DNA of 64,000 nt from Tillandsia leiboldiana (GCA_029204045.2 CM055065.1:49815553-49879552); one strand, 5' to 3'; counted from the first letter of the stretch, positions 1 to 11,429 are shown. Numbers and translations are program-made. The notes: generated by a model from the sequence alone, not told the origin.

Positions 1-251
1 TAGGGTGGTATGTCATGCTCCGAGTTCGAAAAATAGAGTTTAAATTTTTTTTCAAATCCAGCCAAGGCGCAACAGACCGTCACATATATATAAAAAAAAT
101 TTTAATCCCCATTTGATTGAGCCTTTTCTATACATATTCAGCTGAGCCTGGGTCTGGACCCGACAGACCGCCACATATATATATATATAGAAAATTTTTA
201 ATCTCTATTTGATTGAGCCTTTTCTATATATGCTCGGCTGAGCCTGGGTCT
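1..251. repeat. Two-copy tandem duplication of about 93 bp
   Basis: A block starting at ACAGACCG (72) and ending at GAGCCTGGGTCT (near 156) is repeated from 163 to 251. Both copies hold a short (TA)n run and the phrase TTTGATTGAGCCTTTTCTATA. The second copy runs directly into the TRIM-derived unit that starts near 229, so it is probably the left part of the same retroelement cluster. No coding potential is visible. Confidence 0.7.
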
Positions 252-827
252 AAATGACAGGGCTAGCGAGACAAGTCTCACATCGCCCGGTGATCTTGGG
301 CTGTTGTGTGTGTGTTTGGGCTGACGATGATGTCAGGCCTAAACGGGGGGAGTCTGTGACGCCCCTAATAGTCCCACATCGGATGTGGATGGAATTGTGA
401 TTGGATTTATATGAGATATGGACACTACTAATAATAACTGGGCTTAAGCATTTTGGGTTGTGGTTTGGGCCCAACGAGTTATTATTTCTAGTGGGCCGGG
501 TCGTTATATTTGGTATCATAGACAATAACCAGCCGGAAATGTGCGGCGAGTCTCGGCTGAGCCTGGGTCTAGATGACAGGACTAGCGAGACGAGTCTCAT
601 ATCGCCGGGTGATCTTGGGCTGCTGTGTGTGTGTTTGCGCTGACGAGGATGTCAGGCCTAAACGGGGGGAGTCTGTGACGCCCCCAATAGTCCCACATCG
701 GATGTGGATGGAATTATGATTGAATTTATATGAGACATGGACACTAGTAATAATAACTGGACTTAAGCATTTTGGGCTGTGGTTTGGGTCCCAGGAGTTA
801 TTATTGCTAGTGGGCCGGATCGTTATA
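229..827 (+). mobile_element. TRIM-type miniature LTR retrotransposon in a tandem arrangement
   Basis: Two 154-bp direct repeats, 355-508 and 674-827, both start TGTGACGCCCC and end CGTTATA. Just after the left repeat is TGGTATCATAGAC (511), close to the initiator-Met tRNA primer-binding site TGGTATCAGAGC. Just before the right repeat is a purine tract, AAACGGGGGGAGTC (660-673). This is the LTR-PBS-PPT-LTR order of a terminal-repeat retrotransposon in miniature, 473 bp in all. The same internal sequence and purine tract also lie upstream of the left LTR (229-354), so the locus reads internal-LTR-internal-LTR, a tandem TRIM array. It has no coding capacity. I found no clear target duplication. 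The short reading frames here are by-products of the repeat. Confidence 0.75.
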
Positions 828-932
828 TGATATCTTTGAATCAAATCAAGTAAAGTTTCTTTGATCAAATTTAAGTTTAGTGGATCAAAGTGCGAATTGT
901 TGGGAGCTTAAACCCTTTTTGTTATTGTTGAC

Positions 933-1905
933 ATGAACCAGGCAGAAGGAACCATGGCTGAATCAAACATCCCTGCTGTGACCAAGCTTTTAGAAGTTTG
1001 TAATTTGTATTGCCATTGCTCAATTTTGTAATAATTTTTGTTTAAAATTTTGAATATTTTGTTCAATGTGTTCACTATATTTGTGGTGGGTTTTGGATGT
1101 TGTTCTGCAGGGAACAGAGGGTATCAGTGATGTGGTGGTGCAGGTCGCCGAGGGCGTCGCCAGTGTTGAGGTGAGATTGGGCTTCTTTTTTCACCATATT
1201 TATCCGAATTGCTTGAACTTTACATCAAGAATCAATTTTGCTTCTCTGTTTTATGCTTAGAATGTTCGAAATTATAGCACTCATAACTCGTCGGCCTCAA
1301 ATTATCGGCGTGACAGATTCTCTCTATTTAGAACTGATGTCCATGTCAGGTCCAATTTCCTAGCCCACAATCACGCTCTACTACCAAATGTGCACTAATA
1401 ACTCGTCAGCTTCAAACCGCTGGATCAAAATACTTAAACTCAGTTATTAGTATTAGAGTTTTCGGTTCTCTTATATTTTCATCTTCGAAGATTCTCGAAT
1501 GCTCGAAAATAACATCTCAAAGAAAAAGTGGTGTAAGCTATTGCTCTAGCCCCTAAGATATGGAGGAGTATTTCCTTATGGCGACACAGCTGATGTTATT
1601 CGACACTTCTAACCGATTAGTTTGTCTAATGTAGCGCACATTCTCTGGCGGCGTTCGATGCCATTTGTACTAATAACACGCAAATAGTGCACGATATCCA
1701 ATGCGCCATCTTATAATATGTTTGTTTCGCGCAATCTTGCACTCAACAGAAGTAACTGATCTTCTCGGTGCAGCTGACGAAACAGACCACTGTGCAAGCT
1801 ACAGGGGTGGCTTCGAACCTGGTCGAGATCTTACAAGGGTCAGGATTCTTCAAGCTACAAGCTCTGAATTTGAGTTTCGAGGATGAAGAAGATGTTGCCG
1901 ACTAG
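933..1905 (+). CDS. Putative small three-exon gene or gene remnant, 84 aa, unrecognised
   Basis: Three candidate exons join cleanly in phase 0: 933-995 (MNQAEGTMAESNIP start), 1111-1170 (after TTCTGCAG, before GTGAGATT) and 1774-1905 (after GGTGCAG, ending TAG). The conceptual protein is 84 residues and ends in an acidic tail, SFEDEEDVAD. The middle exon is exactly 20 codons, GC-richer than its surroundings, and reads GTEGISDVVVQVAEG. The last exon contains TGVASNLVEILQ. The amphipathic, helix-like composition and three phase-compatible junctions argue for a real coding origin. I do not recognise the family. It could be the 3' end of a gene broken by the retroelement cluster to its left, since ATGAACCAG just before exon 1 could equally be an acceptor site. 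The first donor (GTTTGT) is weak. No promoter was identified. Confidence 0.35.
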
Positions 1906-2059
1906 TTTTGCATTGCGACCGACCGACCGATCTCCTGTTTCGTGGACCATGAATTAATGCTATTTTCGACCGTTTTTTTTCTTCTTTTTTAAACTTGAAT
2001 GTTGCCATATATCTACCATGTTCTTACTTCTTAGTAGTTCCATCCTTGTGCTCTCTAAG

Positions 2060-2488
2060 TAGGGGTGGCAATTCAGCTCCTTGTTTGCAAGCCAGCTCGT
2101 GTTCGGCTCGAAATGAGCTCGAGATCGAATCGCTTGTTTAGTTATCGAGCTGAACACGAGCCTAATTTTCCAACTCGTTTAATAAACGAGCCGAACACAA
2201 GCTGGGGTCAGCTCGCTCGTGTTCGGCTCGATAACGGCTTGAATATATATATATAAATTTTATTATTTAGATTTTAAGCTATTAATTTTTTATAAATTTT
2301 ATTTTTAAAATTTTTTTTTTAGGTTTACATCTAATAATAGAAATAAAAATTAAACTTGTTGTTTGCGAGCCGGCTCGTGTTCGGCTCGTTAATAAACGAG
2401 CTGCACACGAGTCGAATTTTTCAACTCGATATTTAAACGAGTCAGCATGAGCCGATCCCAGTTCGTGTTCGGCTCGTTGACACCTCTA
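2060..2488. mobile_element. hAT-type MITE, family with (TA)n core, copy 1 (429 bp)
   Basis: The element starts TAGGGGTGGCAATTCAGC and ends CGTTGACACCTCTA, imperfect terminal inverted repeats. It is flanked by the 8-bp near-duplication TCTCTAAG (2052-2059) and TCTCTGAG (2489-2496). The arms repeat CGTGTTCGGCTCG in both orientations, and a short (TA)n run sits in the middle near 2243. The 8-bp duplication points to the hAT superfamily. Two further copies are at 15849-16722 and 45282-45731. Confidence 0.85.
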
Positions 2489-2541
2489 TCTCTGAGCTGA
2501 ACTTGAAATATTGTGATATTTTTCAAAAATAAAAATCATAA

Positions 2542-2549
2542 TGTTGAGA

Positions 2550-2582
<33 letters not shown>

Positions 2583-2623
2583 ACCTTAATCTGGTGCCTT
2601 AGACCAACTCGGCCATCTCAACA
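2542..2623 (-). tRNA. tRNA-Leu (anticodon AAG)
   Basis: On the minus strand a complete 82-nt type II tRNA folds from 2623 to 2542. The acceptor stem TGTTGAG pairs perfectly with CTCAACA. The D arm contains TGGCCGAGTTGGTCTAAGGC (A box). The anticodon stem CCAGA/TCTGG encloses the loop TTAAGGT with anticodon AAG (Leu, CUU codons). A long variable arm (TCCGAAAGGGC) is typical of tRNA-Leu. The T arm is GTGGG-TTCAAAT-CCCAC. No intron is present and CCA is not encoded, as usual for a nuclear gene. It stands alone, about 50 bp from the hAT-type MITE. Confidence 0.96.
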
Positions 2624-2639
2624 TTTGGAAATAAAGTTC

Positions 2640-3987
2640 CAAAATATGTAATATAAAATGAATATCAAAAACAACAAAGGAAATTAAATTAATTAAAACA
2701 TAGTTAATTTGGAGTTTTCAAGTTTTGAAAAATAAATATTTCTAATGTAGAGCTCTCCACTAAAATTTTATCCCTAATTTTAATCCAATTTGATTTTAGT
2801 CCCTTGGAAAAAACCAAATGGCCAAAAATCCCTCCTAAGCAATTAATGAACTGGCACAGTTTTACCTATAAATATGGAAAAGGTATATTTGCTCTTTTTT
2901 TTTTTTTTTTTCTTTTGGTTAATTTCTTTCTTTCTTTCGTACATCAGAATCTTCAAAACTAAATTTAAGATGCCTTCAATCTCAACAATATATATAGTCG
3001 TTCAATTATATATATAATTTTAATTTTAATTTTTTATAATTTTTTCTGATGTTATAATACAATATTTTCTTTTTAGCCTGAGAAAAAAAGCTAATTTTGA
3101 TTGCAATAACTTCAAATCTCACCTACATTTAACAAGCGATTTAAAATTAATAGTTTCCATTAGGTATACGATCTCTAATAATAATCCAGTGGTAAATTCC
3201 AAAATGTTCTATAGTAGAGGGGTCTCCACACAAATTTTTCTTTTTAGTTTACAAAAAAATAATAGACCCGGTGCACCAGCACAGAGACCAATCCTGTTCC
3301 AACTTTGAAGGAAACAGTAACCTCGACGTGGCCCTAAATAGCACCACCACATTGAGAATAAGGAGCACTTATTTCATGCACCCGGTGTATCCGCGTGTCT
3401 CATGCACCACACTAGATGTAATTATAAATATAGTATAGTTATAACTATATATATTTTATTAGATTGGATACGATATTTATAAATTTATCTTGTGTAATTC
3501 CAATTATAACAAATCAACTTTATCAAATCAAACAAGTATTATTTAGGAATAATTTTTTTTATTTCACTATTCTGGACAAAGTAGAGCAAAAAAATGGTTA
3601 AAGATAAAAGTTTAAAATAACCCTTACTTAACAGATTATTCTATAATAACTAGTTAAAAAATATTCCAGCCCCTCCTTGAAATAGGGTTTATACCTCAGG
3701 GCAGTGAATAATTTTTTTATTTTTTTTAGATTATTTTATCTTCCAATCTGAGACTATATGAACATGAAGCTATGTAATATGCGGTTATGTATTTATTTTT
3801 GTTTACTATTTATTATTTACTAATTATTATTTACTAAAATATACTATAAAATATAAAAAATTATTTTGTTTACTAATTATTATTTTTTAAAATATATTAT
3901 AAAACATAAAAATTTATTTTGTTTATGTGAGATATAATTTATTATTTATAATTAAATTATCATTTTAATTAATTTATAATAATTAAA

Positions 3988-4039
<52 letters not shown>

Positions 4040-4240
4040 GCAAAGTTAACATTTTGATAAAAAATCTATCATCCTTTTCTACTATTTTCTACTATTCCAT
4101 AATTTTAACTAAACACAATTTTTTCTATTCCAGAGAATACCAACTTTTGAACCAAACGCAATTTAACTTTTATACTTGATTATCCCGAAATAGCAAGCTA
4201 TTTCAGATATAAAAAAATTTATACCCGAAACAAACGGAAC
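2640..4240. other. AT-rich intergenic DNA with a degraded transposon
   Basis: No gene is visible. From about 3740 to 4240 the sequence matches the right two thirds of the PIF/Harbinger-like element at 35315-36003, including CTATTCCATAATTTTAAC and the terminal phrase ending in AAACGGAACC. Its left end is not recognisable, so it looks truncated. A (TA)n tract lies at 3991-4035. A 33-bp (CT)n stretch at 4331-4362, just outside this span, precedes the next gene's promoter. Confidence 0.55.
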
Positions 4241-4591
4241 CTAATGAATTAAATTCTGATTTTGGGCCTTTATAATAATAGGGTTTAAGAAGTGGTGCAT
4301 GCACTAAAACTAGAGAGAGAAGAGAATATACCTCTCTCTCTCTCTCTCTTTCTCTTTAGATTTGTAGAGCCCATTTAATTCCACTAGACACTCACATGAG
4401 CCAATTTAATCCATTCACAATCAATTATCAAAGCCACACATGTATTACTTGCACCCAAAAGCACTTTTTAAAATATCACATTCAATGATGTAAGATGGCT
4501 TGTCACCCATGTGAAGTTTAAAAAAAGATCAATACACTTACTAGTAACATATGCTTAAACACACATGGCCACCTCATATGTAACATGCATG

Positions 4592-4600
4592 TATATATAA
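4592..4600 (+). promoter_or_regulatory. Probable TATA box
   Basis: TATATATAA lies about 190 bp upstream of the proposed start codon at 4791 and is followed by a CT-rich stretch and a leader with no large reading frame. The placement fits a plant core promoter for the five-exon gene that follows. Confidence 0.5.
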
Positions 4601-4790
4601 ACCCTAGCCAACTCACTCTTATCCTTTGCTCTTCTGTGTTATAGCTTAATTTTAAGCTATTTTTCTATGGGTTTTAATGCCCTAATCATCAAGCCCTAGT
4701 ACTTATATCATAGAAAACTATCACCAGTGTTATTCCTACTTTGACCACCTACTTTAGATTCCAATCTTATAAATTGCAGGTGGAGAGAAC

Positions 4791-6327
4791 ATGCAGGTAG
4801 AGATACTTGAGTTGTCTGATGTGTGGTTGTGCAGTTATACTAAATCTCATATGGCTTAAAACAATGATTAATACTGGTCGCAATGATGGGTTTTTGTTGC
4901 TTAATTATTGCTAGATTCTTCAGTGGTTATTTAGATCACCTCATCCTGGGGCAAAGAACACTCTAGTCACAAACAAGAGTATTGGTAAGGATCGGAATGA
5001 CTCATTATATGGATCTTTCATGTTAACATATATTGTTGTTCGTTGTTACTTGATGATGATCAGATGAAGTAGCGAAGTACCTTCGAGACGGGCAATCGGG
5101 CGGCGGAGAGGAGGAGGAGGATGGTGATGATGAGGAGAGTGAGGAGAGGAAAAGTAGGGCTTGGCTTTATAGTGCTTTGCAACTGAAGTATCTACAAAGC
5201 ATACACAACACAATCACTAGTTACAACTTGTTGCATAGTTTTAAGATTACTGGAGTAAGGAAAATGGGGCACAAGGGTGAGGGTGTTACTGTGGGGTGCA
5301 AAGTCCTACCGATTTGCGACGCGGTCTCGGGGGTCGGGCGTAACGGCGCGGACAGCGGCCGCGAGGCGTCGTCAGCGAAGGAGGCTGGGAGGAGTGGGGA
5401 GAGGCGGCGCGCGGTGTCGCGGATGAAGGAGCTCATCAAGTGGGCTGCAGCAGTTAAGTCCCACAAAGTTGGTAGCAAAGCATGGAAGGTAAATAGATTG
5501 ATAATACAGTATAAAAGCCCCCTCAACTATAGGTTATTTTAAAATAGTCCTCGACGCCTAGTAAACATGGCTATAGTTCTCAACAATTATAATAAAATAT
5601 TTTCGTACATAAGTCACTAACCATCAGTTGTAAATCGCATTTACCGGTTTATATGTCATGCAATAATTTCTCCAAAAAGAAATTCATAAACCTTTAACTA
5701 ACCTTTCTAAACTTGACATAGCATTCTCTTTTCTTGTTGAAGGTCTTGTACTTCAAAAACAGAGCATCACTGAAGGACCCACTTGATGACCGTATGAGCA
5801 CAAACTCGAGCAAGATCAGCCTCCGGTGGGACGTCGGCAGCTGCTCGTCGACGTCGACGGTGTATTCGCCTTTGTCGGCATTCGCATCCACGGCGCGAAC
5901 CGAACATATGATAGTGAAGAGCTGCTCCAACCTCTCAGTTGCTCTGCAAAGCACAGAATGTGATGATATCAGAAACTCATGCACCAGCCTGAACACTGAG
6001 GAGTGTGTCAGAACAGGGCAGTGGATCACTACAGATTCTGATTGTAAGTTCTCTTCATACATAAAATATTAACCTTTTTAGGAGGTTTTACATATCTATT
6101 CTCTTCAAAAACAATCAATCAACAAAACAAACTGAGTTTTTCGAAGCAATCTACCAATCAGACTATTTCATTTATTTTTTGAAGGACATATATTAAATAC
6201 ATTGTGTAACAAGGCTAAATATGATAGATACAACTCATTCCTCTGAAATGCGACAAAATCAAGAAGCTTTACTTTGCTTTCTATTAAAACATTTAACAAA
6301 TTTGCAGTTGTGGTGCTGGAGCTATGA
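4791..6327 (+). CDS. Plant protein of unknown function, 5 exons, about 270 aa
   Basis: Exons: 4791-4796, 4924-4984, 5064-5488, 5743-6043, 6308-6327. All junctions are GT-AG and keep frame, giving 270 residues. The first coding exon is only ATG CAG, inferred because the next exon (WLFRSPHPGAK) has no Met and a valid donor follows ATGCAG. The protein has an acidic patch (GGGEEEEDGDDEESEE), a GC-rich low-complexity region, a basic helix (RMKELIKWAAAVKSHK) followed by KAWKVLYFKNR, a Ser-rich segment (SSKISLRWDVGSCSS) and the C-terminus TDSDFVVLEL. The last exon encodes only FVVLEL-stop. The KWAAA-K-HK...WKVL-F-N and FVVLEL pattern looks like a conserved plant-specific family, but I cannot name a domain or activity. 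No signal peptide or membrane segment is obvious. A purely regulatory or scaffold role would be speculation. Confidence 0.7.
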
Positions 6328-7371
6328 AAAGGAAATGGAGTAAAGTGGGGTGTGCTAAAATGATCTTTCTACATGGAACAATTGGCAGCAACCATTTCTC
6401 ATGGCGGAAACAATGGAAAATCGAAGCATCAAATCAAAATGGGAGGATTTTAACAAAGCATATAGCAGAGTATAATGAATGTAAATCTCCTATGAAGGGT
6501 TTAGACAATAATGCAATTCTAAAACTAGCACTTGAATGCAAGCTTGGTACCATGAAACATTAGTTCAGTGGAATGACAATGCAAACTAATTTAAACTCAT
6601 AATTTGCCGTGATTTTTTGGACTACAAGAAGATCCAAGGATTGTTAATATTCTAGTTTTGAATCAAGGGGACCTTTAAGGCTCTCCTTGCACAGTTTGTC
6701 CTCTTTGGTGCTGGGTATAAAATAGTAAACCACCTTACGCTGTTGACGAAAGCGGTTGTTTCACATGGCGGCAGAGTACAGTCCTGAATTCTAACCTCAC
6801 CAGGTCCGTCTATTAAATTGACAGAAAAGCAAAATCTCCAATCATTCGATTCGAAAGCCCACCTTGTGCGTCTAGTAATAATCTCGAGTCAAACATTGAG
6901 AAGTTACAAGTGTAGAGTATAAATTATAACCAGATCAGATTCAAGGATTACATGGTTTGAAGCAAGCCGAACAGACAACAGATCAAATAAAAATAATTAT
7001 CAATATTATACCAAATTTCAAATCACACACGACTTTTTCTTTTTCCTTTTTTTTTTGAATTCAGGTAGGCGTTGAATACACACAGGTAAGATTATATAGG
7101 CCTGCAGTTAAATTTGATCAGATCAGACTAAAAGTAATTCAATCAAGATATATAAAATTGTATAGAAATCTTACAGAGTCATAATATAGTTGGTGGTTCT
7201 CAATCCTGTTTGTAAATCATACTAAATTTGATACAAAAATAAGTTAAGAGTACAATGATTGATACCACATTTTTATATAAAGGTATGAATTCAAAGGCTC
7301 TCTTTTATTTCCGACCTACATGAACATAGAAATACGAATGCCGCCAAACCTTGTGAAAGAGCCATCACGAA
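6328..7371. other. Intergenic, convergent gene tails
   Basis: This is the stretch between the plus-strand gene ending at 6327 and the minus-strand thiazole kinase ending at 7372. An open frame at 6324-6563 begins within the last exon and is the 3' UTR read in another frame, not a gene. I see no RNA gene and no bounded transposon. Confidence 0.6.
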
Positions 7372-10300
7372 TTATAAATGCCGCGAAATTTTAACCCGTG
7401 AAGCTACGGTTTGCTGATCGAGTCCATAAAGTGAATCGATCAGGTGCATTCTAAGCGACCCCGGTCCTTTTGCCATTTCCATCCCAAGCTCTCCCGCCAA
7501 TCCAAAGATGGAGACAGCACAAGCAGTGGCTTCCAAAGTGTTTGTTGGATCTACAGCAACAAAGGCAGCGACGAGGGCCGTGACAGCACATCCTGTTGCG
7601 GTAATCTTCTGCATCATGGGCACCCCATTGTGAGCACCAATCACATTCTGTCCATCGGTGATGAAATCGACGGCTCCTGATACTGCGACAACCGCACCAC
7701 TGGATAGTGCCAATGACTTGGCAGCTTCCACGGCATCAATCGACTCATGGGAGCTGTCGACTCCCTATTTATCCACACAAGCAAATTGAAAGTGATAAAC
7801 AGTAAGAAAATAATCCATGTAGATGCTAAATTGCTAATTAGCAAAACATATTTATGAAAGTACTACAGCTTTATTGTGCTGAAATTACTTTGGTTTACCA
7901 TGCTTCACAATTGTTTAACAAAGAAAAGGGGATACTATAAGCTTGTTGTTTACTTTTTTAATCAATCATGAATATTGATTTTGTCTTGATTATTTTGGAC
8001 AAATTTTATATCATGTCATAGTTATTAATAAAGTTCCCCTTAAATGTTGTGCTGGAAAAAAACGACCCATTCAACTTCCAGATGGAAAGGTGGCAAATTA
8101 TATAAGGAATATCACCAATCACCTAAACTTCCAGATGCAAAGGTGGCAAATTATATCAGGAATATCGCCAATCACCTAAATTAAGTTTCTCTACGGGTAT
8201 AGTTCTTTTATGTCAAAAGCAGCAACACTCTCTTTTACAAGTTATTCTTATACAGGATATAGTTCTTTTATCTCAAAATCTACTTATCATATAGGCTGAT
8301 TGCACTTTATGACCCTATGGTAGTGGTTAAAAGTTTAGGCTGTTTAGCAGTTTGCTTATGTACAGTTGCTGTTCTGGTTGTCCATAAAGACCTGTTGTTT
8401 ACATGCCGTTGAAAAGGGTCAAGTAAAATGCTATATAGATTACAACAGGGGTGAAACAGTGAAAACAAGAAACAAGCTATACAACAGCCACAGTCGATTT
8501 GTTTTCGATGATAGAGTTTTCAAATCAATGATCGGCACCGTTGAACATGATCTATACGATTTGAAATATTTAAAAATCAAATTTCAAATCTTTTCGATAT
8601 CATTAACCTAATGATCAAAAGGTTGCAAAATTTGTAATTCTACTAGTCGATATGACTTGTTTAACAGTGTAAAGAAATCTAAATCAATTGAATTTTGATT
8701 AGAAAATTCTTTACACTATTTAAAACAAGATCTATACTCTTGATCTTGATTACAAGACTTCTATCATTACTTTTTAAAAGATATTCATTTTGAATCGTTT
8801 ATTTTGTGTCCGCTGATGGACAAGAGAACAATATCGGAAAAGTATAAAATTTGATTTCTAGATAGTTTAAATGATTTAGATCATGTTTAACGGTACCGAT
8901 TGTCGATTTGGAAGTTCCATCATCGAAAGCAAATCAGTAGCAACGGAGCCCGTTTGCTACCGAAGTATTCCAGTTCAACTCTTATTAGTATTTCAATGAC
9001 ACACATGATTGCTATCGTGCCTACTTCAGAACAACAACCACAAGGTAGTTAACACTTTGAACCGCACAGTAAGGAGGTGCAAACGCATGGGGAGCTTAAC
9101 CGCACTATACCACGGGAGAGCTTTTCTGAAATTTTTTTAAAGAAATTTTCTTTCTTAGATAACATGCATCTAACAATACTAAATGCAAGAAGCTCAAGAA
9201 AACTAAGCACAAATATAAGGCGCTTTGTTGGTGCCCACCATGAACCAACGAATAAGCAAGGCAACAAACCACTCTCGAACAGATTGATTTTCAACACCTT
9301 TCTCATTAATTCAAAGGATATACTAAATATAACTTTAAAGCTCCAAATTTCAAAAGCTTTAATTTTGAATAAAACCATAGGGTGATTCCCTATGTATAAT
9401 ACGTCAAAGATTTTAACTTGTCATAAAGTACAACTTACGAATAAATTCAAATTTCGTGTAGTTTAAATTACATCAAAGCGCTTAATTTCCCCCCTCACTA
9501 AACCAAACCATGTAGCTAAATATCCTTCAAAGAACATATTCAACAACATTTCACATTATTTATATTGTTTGTATAACAACTTTTTCACTATGATGGAAAA
9601 AACACAGTTTTGCCTTTACATCGCAAATCTGGGAATATAAGGGTTTAAATATATCTAATTTTGGTATCTGATAGATAGTTCATAAAACAAGCATCTTAAA
9701 CAAGAAACCACTCGTGCATAAACTCAACAACCTAATAGACGGTAAGCAACTTACGAATTCCGATACAAAGAACTCATCTTTATTACTTTTGCATTGCGAA
9801 TCCGGGAATATAAGGGTTTAAAGAATAATACATTTAATTTGGGTACCTGATTTGTAGTTCATTAAACAAGCAACAATTCTCTCACGCACAAAATCAAACA
9901 CCAAATAGACACTAAAATGATACATAAAGCAACTTACAGATTCTCGCACAAAAAACTCACCTTTATTAACTTTGCATTGCAAATCCGGGAATATAAGGGT
10001 TTAACGAATAATATATTTAATTTTGGTATCTGATTGAGCATCTTAAACGAAAAAACACTCACGCATAAACTCAAACACCAAGTAGACGCTAAAAGGATAC
10101 ATGAAGCAGCTTATGGATTCTCATGCAAAGAACTCATCTTTATTACCTTTGCATTGCGAAACCGGGAATTTAAGGATTTAAAAGAATAATACATTTAATT
10201 TTGGTATCTAGTTGAGCATCTTAAACGAAAAACCATTCACGCATAAACTCAAACATCTAATAGACACTAACTAACATGATAAAAACCATTCACGCATAAA

Positions 10301-10879
10301 CTCAAACACCTAATAGACACAAACTAGCATGATAAAAACCATTCACGCATAAACTCAAACACCTAATAGACACTGACAAGCAGGATAAAACACAGCATCT
10401 TCCGAACTCCGATACCAAGGAGGAATCTTTATTACCTTTGCGTCGCTGACCCGGGACGCGGACGCGAGGGCGATGATCTCGGAGGGGTTCCCCTTGACGA
10501 CCGTGGGGCGGAGGGCGAGGAGACCGAGGCACGCCTCCATGCGGAACTCGGAGGCGGAGGCAGCGACGGGGTCGAGGACCCAGGGGCGGCCAGCGTGGGC
10601 GGCGGCGGCGGCGGCGGCGCGCATGGCGGGGAGCCAGGGCTCGGAGAGGGTGCCGACGTTGACGACTAGCGCGGCGGCGCGGGGCGTGAACTCGGGGACC
10701 TCACGCAGCGAGTGGACCATGGCGGGGGAGGCCCCCGCGGCGAGGAGGGCGTTGGCGACGAGGTCCATGGAGACGAGGTTGGTGATGCAGTGCACGAGCG
10801 GCGCGCTGCGGCGCACGCGCTCCAGGAGCGCCCACGCCGCCGCTCCGCGCTCCATGCTCGGCGATGCGCGCGCTCTCAC
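7372..10879 (-). CDS. THIM: Hydroxyethylthiazole kinase (thiamin salvage), 2 exons
   Basis: Phosphorylates 4-methyl-5-(2-hydroxyethyl)thiazole with ATP so that the thiazole can be reused for thiamin. Exon 1 runs 10879 (or the likelier Met at 10855) to 10436; exon 2 runs 7764 to 7372. The junction AAAG/GTAATA ... ATAG/GGAGTC is in phase 0. Length is 270-278 aa, the normal size of the ThiM family. Visible family motifs are PLVHCITN and GAS.AMVHS near the N-terminus, LDPVAA, VVKGNPSEI, and the active-site loop TATGCAVTA with its conserved Cys in exon 2, followed by GPGSLRMHLIDSLY. Exon 1 is GC-rich, exon 2 is balanced. No transit peptide is evident. The 2.67-kb intron holds a TIR element (about 8470-8980) and repeats derived from the exon 1 splice donor. 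A Mutator-type element sits about 100 bp upstream of the start (10973-11374), so it may touch the promoter. Confidence 0.92.
8470..8980. mobile_element. TIR element in the thiazole kinase intron, related to the microsatellite-associated set
   Basis: The left arm TTTTCGATGATAGAG...CACCGTTGAACATGATCTA and the right arm, read in reverse complement as TTTCGATGATGGAAC...TACCGTTAAACATGATCTA, form an inverted repeat of about 80 bp. Related copies are at about 44020-44519 and, more decayed, about 40020-40440. Exact ends are uncertain. The outer right end reads GAAGTATTCCAG, like the ends of the (TA)n-associated elements. Confidence 0.55.
9600..10460. repeat. Decaying tandem repeats that copy the exon 1/intron boundary
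   Basis: Inside the thiazole kinase intron the phrase ATCTTTATTACCTTTGC...CCGGGA, which at 10426-10458 is the real exon 1 donor, recurs with changes near 9776, 9959 and 10137, and a weaker form near 9612. The units are roughly 180 bp apart and also share ATAAGGGTTTAA and CGCATAAACTCAAACACC blocks. A shorter array of CATTCACGCATAAACTC units lies at 10236-10372. See findings for what this implies about decoy donors. Confidence 0.7.
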
Positions 10880-10972
10880 AATTGTGATGTAGGGGGGAGA
10901 GGCGGCGAAAATAGGAATAATAATAATAATTAAAAAAGTTAAAAAAAAACCTGTACGGCCTATTTATATATA

Positions 10973-11372
10973 GGGTTAATTGCATACGGCTCCACGTAAA
11001 TATATCGAATAATAAATATATACCTATAAAATTTAACTTTTCATATTTATTCCTTCAAAAATCCAACGTTATTCATATATATCCCTCCGGTTTATTATCG
11101 ATTTATTTTTTAATAAATTATATGTGAAATGACAGTTTTGTCCTTTAAAAAATATCTCAGAAATATTTGAAAAGGTAAAAAGGTAAATTTACCTTACTAA
11201 CTAACCAAGATTAAGTATTTAACTTATGATTAACTAGATTTTTCTAACAGAGATAGACGGTATGGATATATATAAATAACATTGAATTTTTGAAGGGATA
11301 AATATGAAAAGTTGAACTTTGTAGAATATATCTGTTATTCGATATGTTTACAGAAAACCGTATGCAATTAAC

Positions 11373-11374
<2 letters not shown>
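10973..11374. mobile_element. Mutator-like MITE, GGGTTAATTGCATACGG family, copy 1 (402 bp)
   Basis: Terminal inverted repeats GGGTTAATTGCATACGGC and (reverse complement of the right end) GGGTTAATTGCATACGGT are flanked by the perfect 9-bp duplication TTATATATA (10964-10972 and 11375-11383). Nine bases is the Mutator signature. The right duplication merges with a (TA)n microsatellite reaching about 11424. A second copy is at 48687-49114. Confidence 0.85.

Positions 11375-11429
<55 letters not shown>

Noticed and set aside
250..868. Two similar minus-strand frames and one plus-strand frame at the left edge
   Set aside because: They are the repeated unit of the TRIM array read as protein; similarity between them reflects repeat identity, not a gene family.
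9600..10460. Regularly spaced repeats that might suggest a CRISPR-like array
   Set aside because: Units are diverged, spacing is uneven, they lie in a plant intron and are explained as copies of the exon 1 boundary.
10473..10933. Plus-strand frames opposite thiazole kinase exon 1
   Set aside because: They mirror the GC-rich exon that encodes the VHCITN and NPSEI motifs on the minus strand.
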